A DNA stretch of 64,000 nucleotides from an uncultured Lachnospiraceae bacterium (GCA_910587715.1 CAJUMV010000004.1:52943-116942), one strand, 5' to 3'. Counted from the stretch's first letter, positions 47,162 to 56,696 are shown. Notes: generated by a model from the sequence alone, not told the origin. A program made the numbers and translations.

Positions 47162-48032
47162 TCTTAACCCCTGCCTTTCCTATGCTTTTGCCTTTAAAGA
47201 GTTTGCGCTTCTTCTCCTCTATCGGTTTATCCTGAATCTCTAAAAGTCTTTCTTTCAGCCGCGCCGCATCCAAGCCACGCTCCAGGTCGCCGCCGTATGC
47301 CACGCTGATTTTCCCCGTCTCCTCGGACACAATGACCGTCAGAGAATCGGTAACTTCGGAAATACCTACGCCTGCACGGTGTCTCGTTCCGAGGTCCTTA
47401 CTGAGCGCCATGTTATCCGAAAGCGGCAGATAGCAGGTGGCGGACACGACCCGGTTTCCCCTGACGATTACCGCCCCGTCATGCAGGGGGGTATTGTGCT
47501 CGAAAATATTGATAAGGAGCTGACTGGAGATAATGCCGTCCACATCAATTCCCGTTCTTTCATATTCTTTCAGGGACTGCTCATGCTCGATGACAATGAG
47601 CGCGCCCGTTTTCACCTTTCCCATTTCAAAAGAAGCCTTTACTATTTCATTTACCGTGCGGTCGGAAAAACGACCGGTTTCCCGCTTATTGGAATCGAGA
47701 ATAGAAGCAACGAAATTTTTCCGCCCCAGCTCCTCTAACGCGGCACGAAGTTCCGGCTGTAAAACGACCACGAAAGCCGTGGCTGCAATACTGATGATAT
47801 TGGGAACAATCCAGAGAATCGTATTCATCTTGCAGAAAGCGGCAATCACAATAAAACCCAGAATCACGATAACGCCCTTTAAGAGCGCCCATGCTCTTGT
47901 ATTTTTAATCCACACAAGAATATGGTACAGCACGAAGGTCAGAATAGCGATTTCCGCCACGTCGTTCCAATGTATCGTAGGCATGTGAAGTCTTGCGAGA
48001 TAGACGCCAATCCAGCTATTCAGTTGTTCCAT
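47151..48032 (-). CDS. cdaA: Diadenylate cyclase CdaA
   Basis: A 293-residue membrane-bound cyclase: three N-terminal membrane helices, then the DAC domain with the catalytic DGAVIVRG and GTRHRAGVG motifs. It makes c-di-AMP from two ATP, a signal for potassium, osmotic and wall balance. An ATG at 48032 with AGGTG upstream is chosen over a TTG at 48059 that overlaps the previous stop. Confidence 0.95.
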   Translation of the reverse strand: MEQLNSWIGVYLARLHMPTIHWNDVAEIAILTFVLYHILVWIKNTRAWALLKGVIVILGFIVIAAFCKMNTILWIVPNIISIAATAFVVVLQPELRAALEELGRKNFVASILDSNKRETGRFSDRTVNEIVKASFEMGKVKTGALIVIEHEQSLKEYERTGIDVDGIISSQLLINIFEHNTPLHDGAVIVRGNRVVSATCYLPLSDNMALSKDLGTRHRAGVGISEVTDSLTVIVSEETGKISVAYGGDLERGLDAARLKERLLEIQDKPIEEKKRKLFKGKSIGKAGVKNEE

Positions 48033-48055
48033 CTCTCCATCACCTGCCTTCTGTG

Positions 48056-49054
48056 TCAATCTCTGTCTCTGTCATTGTAACGGTATTCCGAGTGATGTGC
48101 CGGTCTTGTGCTTCTGCCGGGCGCGCTTTTTGCCGAGCTGATCTGCTTCACTTTTTTCTCCGGCTTCGCCACGGTGACCTTCGGCACCGCCTTCACATAA
48201 TAATAGTACTCATCGTCTTCAAATTGAACCTTTTCCGTTCGACTATAATCGACATAAAATACGAAAAACTGTAATATCAGCACGAGCAGGAAAGAAACTA
48301 TCGTCCCCAAAATCACGCCCAATAACGACTGATTGATCTCAAAAATTAAGTCTCCCACAAGAAGCACCATGATATTCACCACCGCGCCCGCGGTCATGGC
48401 AATCGTCCATGCGTAATCAATGCTCAGACGGCGCAGGAGATAAACGATGATCACCGTGATGGCAAACGCCGCAATCGTCACAACCATTTCCCGATTTTTA
48501 ATCAGACCGTCAATAATAAACTTAAATTTCGCCGCCGTCTCTTCATCCGCCATCGCCGCAATCACTGTCGCATTCTGCGTTACATAATGGAGCATGTAGT
48601 AGACGATCACACCGCAGGCAACGGAAACCGCCGATGTGGGCGCGCCGACCAGCCCCATGGATATGGGGAGTACATAAGGGATCCGCAGAAGGAAGCAGAG
48701 CGGCATAAGCACTACCACAACGGTATCTTTCGGAGAAAACCGCAGATACAGTAAAAAGAGCAGCAGAAAACCCGCGCCGATTACCGCGGCGCACTCCATA
48801 CTGAAAGTGTAGAGATGCAGCAGCACAAAAACCGCGCTCATCAGGACAATGAAATTCATCGGCATGAAGGAGCACATAAGAGCCACGATCAACACCACCG
48901 TCATTCTGGTAATCGACTCCATATAACCCAGTCTGGAATTAATCAGGCAAAGGGTGATAAGCGCCAGAAGGAACTTTAAAAGCGGTGTGATATACACCTC
49001 ATATTTGCTGTAAATGGTTAATAGTATCTGTTTCGCAACCAGTAAAGTAGTCAT
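48056..49054 (-). CDS. Polytopic membrane protein of unknown function upstream of cdaA
   Basis: A 332-residue protein with about nine membrane helices, followed by a basic, disordered cytoplasmic tail (KPEKKVKQISSAKSAPGRST and a His/Arg/Asp-rich end). No transporter signature is recognised. It ends 24 nt upstream of cdaA, so a link to c-di-AMP or envelope control is plausible by position only. Confidence 0.7.
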   Translation of the reverse strand: MTTLLVAKQILLTIYSKYEVYITPLLKFLLALITLCLINSRLGYMESITRMTVVLIVALMCSFMPMNFIVLMSAVFVLLHLYTFSMECAAVIGAGFLLLFLLYLRFSPKDTVVVVLMPLCFLLRIPYVLPISMGLVGAPTSAVSVACGVIVYYMLHYVTQNATVIAAMADEETAAKFKFIIDGLIKNREMVVTIAAFAITVIIVYLLRRLSIDYAWTIAMTAGAVVNIMVLLVGDLIFEINQSLLGVILGTIVSFLLVLILQFFVFYVDYSRTEKVQFEDDEYYYYVKAVPKVTVAKPEKKVKQISSAKSAPGRSTRPAHHSEYRYNDRDRD

Positions 49055-49059
49055 GTAAA

Positions 49060-49470
49060 TTAGTCCTTTTTTTCGTTCTTGTACATGGCGGAGAGCTTGT
49101 GCAGATTCATGTAATATGCACGCAGACTCTTGCTTGCCCTGCTATACCTGACCGTGTAAACCACATAGGAGATGAGAGCGTATGCACCCACCGTCCCCAG
49201 ATAAAAGAAAAGAACATTCTTCGCAAATCCGAGGAGATCCATCTTGTAAATCTCTGTCATAAAAACTTCAAAATCATAAAAAATGTACATAGCAAAAACC
49301 ACTACAAATGCGATGGTTGCACTTATAATGGATTTAAGCACCTGCCAGCCTATATAGTCGCTCCGAAAATAACTACCGATGGCAAGACATTTCTTACCGT
49401 CACGCGCCTCGTAAGATGCCATCTTCGTCATCAGAACGACTCTCTCTTCATTTAACATATATTTCTCCAA
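49060..49470 (-). CDS. Small two-helix membrane protein of unknown function
   Basis: A 136-residue protein with two membrane helices (about residues 48-70 and 85-108) and cytoplasmic ends. It begins 16 nt after yvyF and ends 6 nt before the polytopic membrane protein, so they are likely co-expressed. No family is recognised. Confidence 0.7.
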   Translation of the reverse strand: MEKYMLNEERVVLMTKMASYEARDGKKCLAIGSYFRSDYIGWQVLKSIISATIAFVVVFAMYIFYDFEVFMTEIYKMDLLGFAKNVLFFYLGTVGAYALISYVVYTVRYSRASKSLRAYYMNLHKLSAMYKNEKKD

Positions 49471-49485
49471 TTTCCGACAGAATCA

Positions 49486-49893
49486 TCAATTCAGGAAACG
49501 CATCTTCGGATTTTCCTTCGGGTCCTTTTTCTTCTGAACCTTGGGCGGCTCGGGCTTCTTGATGCTGGCGCCCAGCTCGTTCGCCATGGTGTTTTTGCAC
49601 TTCTGGCAGAAGCGTCCGGACAGGATAGCGGCGCCGCAGTTTTCACAGGAAAGCGTAACGCCCGACTCCGCAGAAAGCTCCAGCCGCTCTTCACGAAGCC
49701 ACTGGTGAATCTGGTTCGTGGAAACGTCACATGCTTCCGCTACCTGTTGGATACCCGCATGACCGTTGTCCTGAATATACTTCTTTACTTCCTGAAACTT
49801 TTCCTCAAGTTTCTCACGGCACGCCATACAAATCGGCGGTCCGGAGACATAGTTAAAAAGATTTCCGCATTTCCTACAATTCCTTACGTTCAT
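49486..49893 (-). CDS. yvyF: YvyF-type flagellar operon protein
   Basis: A 135-residue protein with an N-terminal zinc motif (CRKCGNLF ... CMACREKL), a short helix-turn-helix (IQQVAEACDVSTNQIHQWL) and a second zinc motif (CENCGAA ... CQKCKN). This layout is the YvyF family (TIGR03826) found beside comF and flgM in Firmicutes. Here comF is directly upstream, but flgM is missing downstream. A regulatory role in flagellar gene expression is likely. Confidence 0.85.
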   Translation of the reverse strand: MNVRNCRKCGNLFNYVSGPPICMACREKLEEKFQEVKKYIQDNGHAGIQQVAEACDVSTNQIHQWLREERLELSAESGVTLSCENCGAAILSGRFCQKCKNTMANELGASIKKPEPPKVQKKKDPKENPKMRFLN

Positions 49894-49922
49894 ACCTTAC
49901 CTCCCTGAGACAAACCGGTACC

Positions 49923-50723
49923 TCATATCCCCCTGCCGATGGCAAGAGTTATGAAATAAATCCGCTCTACACCCGCTTTTTTAAACTCACGGCTCATGGC
50001 GTCCATGGTACTGCCCGTCGTGTAGATATCGTCAATGATTATAATTATATTTAATTTTACATCATTATGGCGGATTTTGAAAGCCCTTTTCAAATTATTT
50101 TGCCTTTCCGCGGCAGATAAGTCTTTCATGGGCGCGGTTTTTTCCACTCTCTCTATCAAATCGGCACGTACCGGGATTCCCGTGCGCGCGGAAAGCTCCT
50201 CCGCCAGTACCTGCGCCTGATTGTAACCGCGTTTCCTGTACCTGCTTTTATGAAGCGGCACGGGTACAAGCGCTTCCGCCCCGCATGAACAGATAAAATT
50301 TCCAAGCTGTTTATGCATACAGGCAGCGTAATAGGCGGCGTACTCCCGCCTGCCCCGGTATTTAAAGCGGGCGATGGATGCGGAAACGCTCCGGTAGGAA
50401 AAGAGGGCGCGCCCGCTGTCAAAAAGGTGCGGATGGGCGGCACAGTCGTCGCAGTATTCCTTTCCGCCGTCCCCGATATGTTTCCCGCATTTGAGACAGC
50501 GCGGTGGTTTGATATAGCTAAGTTTAGCGGCGCAGTCGTCGCAGATAAGCGCGTTCCAGGGCTTGACCGGCTCGTCGCAGACAGGGCAGCGGCGCGGAAA
50601 AAGAAATGTCACGGCGGCATCCACAGCTGCGCGCAGACGTGCACTTTTTGAAAAACGCGGGGTGAGATGTGTGCCGGAAGCAGGCTGTGTTTTTGAAATG
50701 TGCTGTATTTGGTTTGTCTGCAT
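49923..50723 (-). CDS. comF: ComF family phosphoribosyltransferase-like protein
   Basis: A 266-residue ComF protein: an N-terminal four-cysteine zinc finger (CPVCDEP ... CDDC, CLKCGKHIGDGG ... CDDC), the double-zinc form, then a PRTase domain with VPVPLHKSRYRKRGYNQA and the PRPP motif IIIIDDIYTTGSTM. It is needed for DNA uptake or processing in competent cells. The frame extends to 50954 within recD2, but the ATG at 50723 has AAAGGA and is chosen. Confidence 0.9.
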   Translation of the reverse strand: MQTNQIQHISKTQPASGTHLTPRFSKSARLRAAVDAAVTFLFPRRCPVCDEPVKPWNALICDDCAAKLSYIKPPRCLKCGKHIGDGGKEYCDDCAAHPHLFDSGRALFSYRSVSASIARFKYRGRREYAAYYAACMHKQLGNFICSCGAEALVPVPLHKSRYRKRGYNQAQVLAEELSARTGIPVRADLIERVEKTAPMKDLSAAERQNNLKRAFKIRHNDVKLNIIIIIDDIYTTGSTMDAMSREFKKAGVERIYFITLAIGRGI

Positions 50724-50724
50724 A

Positions 50725-50775
50725 GATGTGTCCTTTCTGATGTGTCTGTTATGATGTGTACCCGTTTTGATGTGT
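50725..50775 (-). repeat. Four ACACATC repeats before comF
   Basis: On the minus strand ACACATC occurs four times, with starts 14, 14 and 16 bases apart, and the last copy lies between the ribosome site and the comF ATG. These fill the recD2-comF gap. Confidence 0.6.
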
Positions 50776-50814
50776 GTCTGTCGAATGAAACTGTACGGCT
50801 GACATATGCGCCTG

Positions 50815-53154
50815 TTATGCTGACGGCATTGGCATATCGCCGGATTCAAACTGCAGCGCCTGAATCTGATCAAGAAAGCCGGTGTAACGGTGGTTCTCCC
50901 GGTTATTTTCCACCATCTTGGAGAGTGTGGCGCGGCTTCCCAGAATGGTGACACATGCCTTCGCGCGGGTAACGCCCGTATAGAGGAGATTGCGGTTAAA
51001 AAGCATATGCGGTCCCGTGAGGAGCGGCATGATCACGGCGGGGTATTCGCTGCCCTGCGATTTATGTATGGTGACGGCATAGGCAAGCTCGATCTCGTCC
51101 AGCCCGGAATACGGATATGTGACCCGTCTGTGTTCGTCGAACTCCACCACCACCTCGCGGGCGTACTCGTCAATCGTGCGGATCACGCCGATATCCCCGT
51201 TAAAAATCCCCATTCCACGGTCGATGGGTATGTTGTAGCGGCTCACCACTTCCCAAGGAAGCTGATAATTGTTCTTAATCTGCATGACCTTGTCACCCTC
51301 TCTGAAAAGGGTGTCTCCGGACTGGCACTCGCGTTTTTTCTCGTCCGGCGGATTCAGATACCGCTGCAAAATACCGTTTAACGTCTCCACGCCCAGCTTT
51401 CCCTTGCGCATAGGCGTGAGCACCTGAATGTCGTAGGGTGTCGCGTCCACGTAGCGGGGCAGTTTTTCCAAAATAAGCTGTATCATATGCTTGTATATGA
51501 CGTTTGTGTCGTTTCTTTCCAGAAAGAAAAAGTCCTTGCTCTTATTATCCAAAACCGGCTCTTCGCCCGCATGGATTCTGTGGGCGTTCAAAACGATATC
51601 GCTTTCCTTCGCCTGCCGGAAAATTTTTTCCAGCACCACAGTCTGAAACACGCCGCTCTTTATCAGATCGGAGAGCACCTGCCCCGGTCCCACGGAAGGG
51701 AGCTGGTTCACGTCGCCCACCATAATCAGGCGTGTTCCCACGGAAATCGCCTTCAAAAGCGACTGGAACAGAAAGATATCCACCATGGACATTTCATCTA
51801 CGATGATAACGTCTGCTTCCAGCGGGTTTTCCTCGTTGCGTTCAAAGCGCGCCGCTTTTCCTTCCAGAGCCGCCGCTCCGGAAAGCTCCAGAAGCCTGTG
51901 GATGGTGCGGGATTCATAGCCCGTCGCTTCCGTCATGCGCTTTGCCGCCCGGCCCGTAGGAGCCGCCAGGCTGATATCCATCCCCTGCGAAAGAAAATAG
52001 CGGATGATCGCGTTGATGGTCGTTGTCTTGCCTGTACCCGGACCGCCGGAAAGAATGAACACGCCGTTTCTAATACTCTCCAAGACGGATTGTTTCTGCA
52101 GACTGTCCAGTACAATACCGAGGTCTGCTTCCACCCGGTCTATTTTTTGCAGAAGCGCTTCCTCCTCCGCAGGGAGAAGTGTTTCCGATATATTCAATTC
52201 GTGGAGCATCCGCGCGCAATTTAATTCAGCGTAGTAAAATGTGCTGGCATAAACACGGCATTCCCGCGTGGGCATACCGCTGTTTGTATCGGGATTACCG
52301 TTCACTGTCCTGTTCAGAGCCGCGCCGCTAAGGGCATCGCTGTCCGCAACGGGAACATATTTTATCACCAGTTTTTTGTCCATCGCCAGATTTTGGAGCT
52401 GCGGCTCCATCAGGGACGGTTTGATTCCCAAAAGCTCCCCCGCCTGCGCAAGAAGCCTGTCTGCTGGAAGATAACAGTGCCCTTCGCCGCCCGCCTGCTG
52501 CAACATGTAGAGTAGTCCGCTCCTGATACGGTAATCGGAGTCTGTGTGAATGCCGATTTTCGCCGCAATCTCGTCCGCAATCCGAAAACCGATACCCTGA
52601 ATGTCCTCCGCGAGACGATAGGGGTTTTCCTTCATCACGCCGTAAAGTCCCATTCCGTAAGTTTCATAAATGCGCAGTGCGAGCGTATTGGAAATGCCAT
52701 AGCCCTGCAAAAAAGTCATGGCGTCCCGCGCATCCCTCTTTTCATAAAGGGACGCCGCGATTTCACGCGCTTTGCGCAGGCTGATTCCTTTTACCTCCGC
52801 CAGGCGTTCCGGCTCCTCCTCGATGATGCGGTAGGTATCCGCGCCGAAAGCCCTGATAATCCGCTTCGCCAGCGCCTCCCCCACGCCCTTTACGGCACCG
52901 GAAGACAAATACCGTTCCATGCTAATCTCATCGCTGGGTGGAAGTATTTTGTACTGTTCAATCTTGAACTGTTTACCGTATATTTGATGCTGGGTATACT
53001 CCCCCTGCGCCTCAATCGTCTCGCCCTGATCCATGGTCTTAAAAAAACCCACGCAGGTAAGCTCGTCCTCCTGCGTGAGAAGATTCAAAACCGTATATCC
53101 GTTGTCTTTGTTGCGGTAAATAATGTGGTCAATAAACCCTTTGACTGTTTCCAT
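50815..53154 (-). CDS. recD2: RecD2-type ATP-dependent DNA helicase
   Basis: A 779-residue SF1B helicase. The N-terminal OB-like and helix-hairpin-helix region (SGAVKGVGEALAKRIIRAFG) is typical for RecD2; motif I is GGPGTGKTT, motif II DEMSMVD, and the C-terminal motifs include AYAVTIHKSQGSEYP and LLYTGVTRAK. It works without RecBC in repair and replication stress. Confidence 0.95.
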   Translation of the reverse strand: METVKGFIDHIIYRNKDNGYTVLNLLTQEDELTCVGFFKTMDQGETIEAQGEYTQHQIYGKQFKIEQYKILPPSDEISMERYLSSGAVKGVGEALAKRIIRAFGADTYRIIEEEPERLAEVKGISLRKAREIAASLYEKRDARDAMTFLQGYGISNTLALRIYETYGMGLYGVMKENPYRLAEDIQGIGFRIADEIAAKIGIHTDSDYRIRSGLLYMLQQAGGEGHCYLPADRLLAQAGELLGIKPSLMEPQLQNLAMDKKLVIKYVPVADSDALSGAALNRTVNGNPDTNSGMPTRECRVYASTFYYAELNCARMLHELNISETLLPAEEEALLQKIDRVEADLGIVLDSLQKQSVLESIRNGVFILSGGPGTGKTTTINAIIRYFLSQGMDISLAAPTGRAAKRMTEATGYESRTIHRLLELSGAAALEGKAARFERNEENPLEADVIIVDEMSMVDIFLFQSLLKAISVGTRLIMVGDVNQLPSVGPGQVLSDLIKSGVFQTVVLEKIFRQAKESDIVLNAHRIHAGEEPVLDNKSKDFFFLERNDTNVIYKHMIQLILEKLPRYVDATPYDIQVLTPMRKGKLGVETLNGILQRYLNPPDEKKRECQSGDTLFREGDKVMQIKNNYQLPWEVVSRYNIPIDRGMGIFNGDIGVIRTIDEYAREVVVEFDEHRRVTYPYSGLDEIELAYAVTIHKSQGSEYPAVIMPLLTGPHMLFNRNLLYTGVTRAKACVTILGSRATLSKMVENNRENHRYTGFLDQIQALQFESGDMPMPSA

Positions 53155-53160
53155 AGAATC

Positions 53161-53541
53161 TTATGATATGTTGTAGTTGATTTTCGCCTGCTCGTACAGC
53201 ATCTGCGCCAGAGAGTTGGAGCCCTGCGTCGCAGTCTGTTCGGAAATCTGCTGAATCACGGAGTCTTTGAAATAATCCACCATCTGGGAAGCGTAGCCGT
53301 CTTCGTCATCGCTGAAAATGTCCACGGTTTTCTGCATTTCCTTATAAACCTGTTCCCACAGATAAGCTTCAAACTGTTTGCAGGCATCAAAGAGAGCATC
53401 GTCTTCCTTTGTATTTTCGGTGCCGTTCGCGTTCCGTGTATTCTGCACATTCTGCAGATTTTTCTGCAGCGTCTCCGCCGCCACGCGGTTAGCGTCGGCC
53501 ATGTAATTGGTGTATGCGGATAAGTTAGTTAAGTCGTTCAT
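53161..53541 (-). CDS. flgJ: FlgJ-like rod-binding protein
   Basis: A 126-residue protein equal to the rod-binding half of FlgJ: DALFDACKQFEAYLWEQVYKEM is the conserved core, with no muramidase domain. It helps assemble the flagellar rod. It lies downstream of two rod genes and 6 nt upstream of recD2. Confidence 0.85.
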   Translation of the reverse strand: MNDLTNLSAYTNYMADANRVAAETLQKNLQNVQNTRNANGTENTKEDDALFDACKQFEAYLWEQVYKEMQKTVDIFSDDEDGYASQMVDYFKDSVIQQISEQTATQGSNSLAQMLYEQAKINYNIS

Positions 53542-53621
53542 GTGCGTTCTCCTATATGTATACGAGCCGTTTCATTCATAACCCGCTTCGTGGCTTACTC
53601 AGCCCCAATTTTGCACGGCTC

Positions 53622-54440
53622 TTAGCGTTTCAGGTTGTTGGCTACTTCCAGCATAGAATCGGAGGTTGTGATGGACTTGGAGTTCATCTCGTAGGCACGC
53701 TGCGCTACGATCAGGTTTACCATCTCGTTTGCCACCTGCACATTGGATCCCTCCAGATAACCCTGAATAATCCGGCTTCTCTGCACATCAGCCTCGGTAG
53801 TTTCGTTCAGCGCACGACCGCTTGCGTCCGTTACCACAAAGAGTGTATCACCCACTCTTCTTAAGCCGCCGGGATTGTTAAACTGGAACGTACCAATCTG
53901 TATACCGATAGGCTGCGGGTTGTTCTGCGCATCAGGATAGCATATCTGACCGTCTTCTGTAATCGAAAGGTTGCTGGCTATGTATCCCGCATCGGTAACA
54001 ATGGCACGCCCTTCCGTATCCAATACCGGAAGTCCGTCCGCATTTGTCAGGGTCATGCGGTTGTTGGCGCCGATTGCCCATGTAAAATCACCGTTCCTTG
54101 TATAATGAATGGTTCCGTCCTCCCCGCGCAGAGCGAAGAAACCGTCGCCCTCAATTGCAAAAGAAGTATCGGAAGCGGAGTCTAAAAGACTTCCCTGCGT
54201 AAAAATCTGATTAATCGAAGCAGTGCGGACACCCAGACCTACCTGAGAAGTCGTCGGCTTCGGATTCCCGTTCGCCGTCGTCGTAATGGACTGCAGATTC
54301 TGGTACAGAAGAGACTTAAACTGTGCCACCTGCGCCTTATATCCAACGGAATTGACGTTGGCAAGGTTATTCGCTATCGTGTCTACATTTGTCTGCTGTG
54401 CATTCATGCCGGTCGCGCCCGACCATAAACTTCTAACCAT
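53622..54440 (-). CDS. flgG: Flagellar distal rod protein FlgG
   Basis: A 272-residue flagellar rod/hook family protein. The N-terminal ATGMNAQQTNVDTIANNLAN and the C-terminal EGSNVQVANEMVNLIVAQRA stretch are the conserved coiled-coil ends. FIAL-type core sequence (FAIEGDGFFAL) is present. It builds the distal rod. Confidence 0.9.
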   Translation of the reverse strand: MVRSLWSGATGMNAQQTNVDTIANNLANVNSVGYKAQVAQFKSLLYQNLQSITTTANGNPKPTTSQVGLGVRTASINQIFTQGSLLDSASDTSFAIEGDGFFALRGEDGTIHYTRNGDFTWAIGANNRMTLTNADGLPVLDTEGRAIVTDAGYIASNLSITEDGQICYPDAQNNPQPIGIQIGTFQFNNPGGLRRVGDTLFVVTDASGRALNETTEADVQRSRIIQGYLEGSNVQVANEMVNLIVAQRAYEMNSKSITTSDSMLEVANNLKR

Positions 54441-54478
54441 AGTATTCTCCTTTACACGCTTTCTCTATTTCCTAACTC

Positions 54479-55348
54479 TTATAATTTACCGTTCTGATTT
54501 ACTGCCTGCTCCAATGTCTCATCGTAGGTAGTGATGACCTTCTGATTGCTCTCATACTGACGCTGCAAGGTAATCATGTTGACCATTTCCGTCACTACGG
54601 AGATATTCGACATTTCCAGATAGCCTTGATGAATCTGCGTGTTTACGCCCGTTTCACCCCGGTCAAGCTCCGTCGCGCCCTCAACAGGCTGGAAATAATT
54701 TTCACCGAAGCGCTCCAGATAATTGTAATCCTCAAAATCAGTAATACCGATAGTAGCTACCGCAGCGCCGTCCTGCGTGATCAAGCCGTTACGGCTAATG
54801 CTTATGGGAAGAGCAGTGTCCATCTGGATTCTCCGTCCGTCCTCGTCCAGCACATAGTCGCCGTCCTGCGTCTGCAGAAACCCCTGCTGGTTCATGGTGA
54901 AGTTACCGTCTCTGGTATACTTGGTGGAAGTCTCTCCGCGCTTGTTGGTATACTCTACCGCGAAGAAACCTCTGTCGGAAAGAGCCAAATCCAGCGGATT
55001 TCCCGTCTCCTTAATGGGACCTTCGGAATAATCCACATAGTTTTCACCGATTTTTACACCCAGATTCACGCCCGTTCTCCTGACGCGCCGCTCCATGTAA
55101 TCCTCGTTCAGCGGATTATTCATCTCCGCTTCATCTACCGCCCTGTTAGTCGCCAGCGGTCTCGGAAGATTTCCCGGCTCCGACAAATCCTTAATCTTAT
55201 AAGCAAGCACCGTATCAAACGCCTGGCTTGTGGTGCCTTCTTTCTTAAATCCGTTGGTCGTCGCATTCGCCAGATTGTTCGTCAACACGTCCATCCGGTG
55301 CTGCTCATTCAACATGCCTGTGTAGGCGGTGTAGAGACCTTTTAACAT
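54479..55348 (-). CDS. flgF: Flagellar rod protein (FlhO/FlgF-like)
   Basis: A 289-residue paralogue of FlgG with N-terminal YTGMLNEQHRMDVLTNNLAN and C-terminal EMSNISVVTEMVNMITLQRQ. Position directly after mbl and before flgG matches the mbl-flhO-flhP order of Bacillus subtilis. FlgF and FlhO cannot be separated by eye. Confidence 0.88.
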   Translation of the reverse strand: MLKGLYTAYTGMLNEQHRMDVLTNNLANATTNGFKKEGTTSQAFDTVLAYKIKDLSEPGNLPRPLATNRAVDEAEMNNPLNEDYMERRVRRTGVNLGVKIGENYVDYSEGPIKETGNPLDLALSDRGFFAVEYTNKRGETSTKYTRDGNFTMNQQGFLQTQDGDYVLDEDGRRIQMDTALPISISRNGLITQDGAAVATIGITDFEDYNYLERFGENYFQPVEGATELDRGETGVNTQIHQGYLEMSNISVVTEMVNMITLQRQYESNQKVITTYDETLEQAVNQNGKL

Positions 55349-55350
55349 CT

Positions 55351-56343
55351 TTAGTCCTCCCTATATCCAGCCAAAAATTCTACATACTTACCCGTGCCGA
55401 TCGCCACCGCCGTCATCGGGTCTTCCGCGGTCATGGTGTTAATGCCGGTTTTCGCCGCAATCAAATCTTCCAGTCCGCGAAGCAGACTGCCGCCACCTGT
55501 CAAAACAATGCCGCGGTCCGCAATATCCGCTGCCAGCTCCGGGGGCGTTTTCTCCAATACGCTGTGTATCGTCTCCACAATCTGCACCGTGGTCTCATGC
55601 AGCGCCTCCTCCGTCTCCTCCGAAGAAACCTTTACGGTTCTCGGAAGACCGGTCACCAGATTACGTCCTCTCACGTCCATGTAGTCCACCTCGGGACGCT
55701 TGAACGCGGAGCCTATCTTTATCTTCAAATCCTCTGCCGTCCGTTCACCGATCAACAGATTATGTTTTTTACGCATATAACGCACGATAGCTTCGTCGAA
55801 ATCATCGCCCGCTATCTTAATGGAAGCGCTGACCACCGTGCCGCCGAGGGAAATCACCGCGATATCGGAAGTACCGCCGCCGATATCCACAATCATGTTT
55901 CCACAGGGCTTGGAAATGTCAATGCCTGCGCCGATGGCTGCCGCAATCGGCTCCTCAATGATGGAAACCTCTCTGGCGCCCGCCTGATAAGTCGCATCCT
56001 CCACGGCTTTCTTTTCCACTTCGGTCACGCCGCTGGGCACGCAGACTGCAATGCGCGGCTTCCTGAAAGTCTTTTTACCCAGAGCTTTCTGAATAAAATA
56101 CTTCATCATTTTTTCCGTAACCTGATAGTCGGAGATAACGCCCTGCCGCAAGGGTCTCACCGCCACGATATTACCCGGCGTTCTGCCGAGCATAAGGCGC
56201 GCGTCCTCACCGATTGCCTTAATTTTATTCGTGTCCCTGTCAAAAGCGACAACGGAGGGCTCCTTCAATACAACACCCTTACCTCTGATATATACTAAAA
56301 TACTGGCTGTGCCAAGATCAATACCGATATCCGTAAACTGCAT
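55351..56343 (-). CDS. mbl: Rod shape-determining protein of the MreB/Mbl family
   Basis: A 330-residue actin-fold protein. Phosphate loops IDLGTASILVYIRGKG and VDIGGGTSDIAVISLGG and the adenosine loop GIVLTGGGSLLRGLEDL are conserved. It forms filaments that guide side-wall synthesis. The position before flhO-like and flhP-like genes favours Mbl rather than MreB, which is usually next to mreC and mreD. Confidence 0.93.
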   Translation of the reverse strand: MQFTDIGIDLGTASILVYIRGKGVVLKEPSVVAFDRDTNKIKAIGEDARLMLGRTPGNIVAVRPLRQGVISDYQVTEKMMKYFIQKALGKKTFRKPRIAVCVPSGVTEVEKKAVEDATYQAGAREVSIIEEPIAAAIGAGIDISKPCGNMIVDIGGGTSDIAVISLGGTVVSASIKIAGDDFDEAIVRYMRKKHNLLIGERTAEDLKIKIGSAFKRPEVDYMDVRGRNLVTGLPRTVKVSSEETEEALHETTVQIVETIHSVLEKTPPELAADIADRGIVLTGGGSLLRGLEDLIAAKTGINTMTAEDPMTAVAIGTGKYVEFLAGYRED

Positions 56344-56382
56344 TTACCTTTGAACCCCTTCCCGAGAATATACCGCTTATAC

Positions 56383-56411
56383 ATTATACCCTTATTGAAG
56401 TGGTTTTTCAA
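56383..56411 (-). promoter_or_regulatory. Promoter of mbl and the downstream flagellar rod genes
   Basis: On the minus strand, -35 TTGAAA (56411-56406), 17-base spacer, perfect -10 TATAAT (56388-56383). The region 56412-56580 is AT-rich and holds nothing else I can name. Confidence 0.8.
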
Positions 56412-56586
56412 AGGTTTTTCTGATTTTTTTTAAAAAAAGTAAAAAACACCAAAAACAGAACGGTTCCATCCGCTCTGATTTCAGCATCCATGCTCTCTGT
56501 TTTATTATCGGACGGCAGAACGAAAATGTTTACCCATAACCACCTTTCTTCTCAAAAATTTTTGTAGCAGATTTTGGAAGCTGTGT

Positions 56587-56666
56587 TATACTACAGAGTA
56601 GCGGATGCCGCTGTGCAAAGGCATTCCTGTAGTGTAATTGCAAGCTCGATTCCTTACACCAGAGCT
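56587..56666 (+). promoter_or_regulatory. -10 box and structured leader of the ABC-class ATPase gene
   Basis: A -10 TATACT (56587-56592) without a clear -35. The leader then has a hairpin GGATGCC/GGCATTCC (56603-56627) and two interleaved pairings: GTGTAA (56632-56637) with TTACAC (56654-56659), and AGCTC (56643-56647) with GAGCT (56662-56666). Interleaving means a pseudoknot or a switch between two folds. The ribosome site AAAAGGAG begins about 10 nt later. Confidence 0.45.
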
Positions 56667-56696
56667 AAAACATCATAAAAAGGAGTAGAACCAACC

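Noticed and set aside
53556..53864. Frames opposite the flagellar rod and MreB genes
   Set aside because: Antisense shadows of flgG, the flgF-like gene and mbl.
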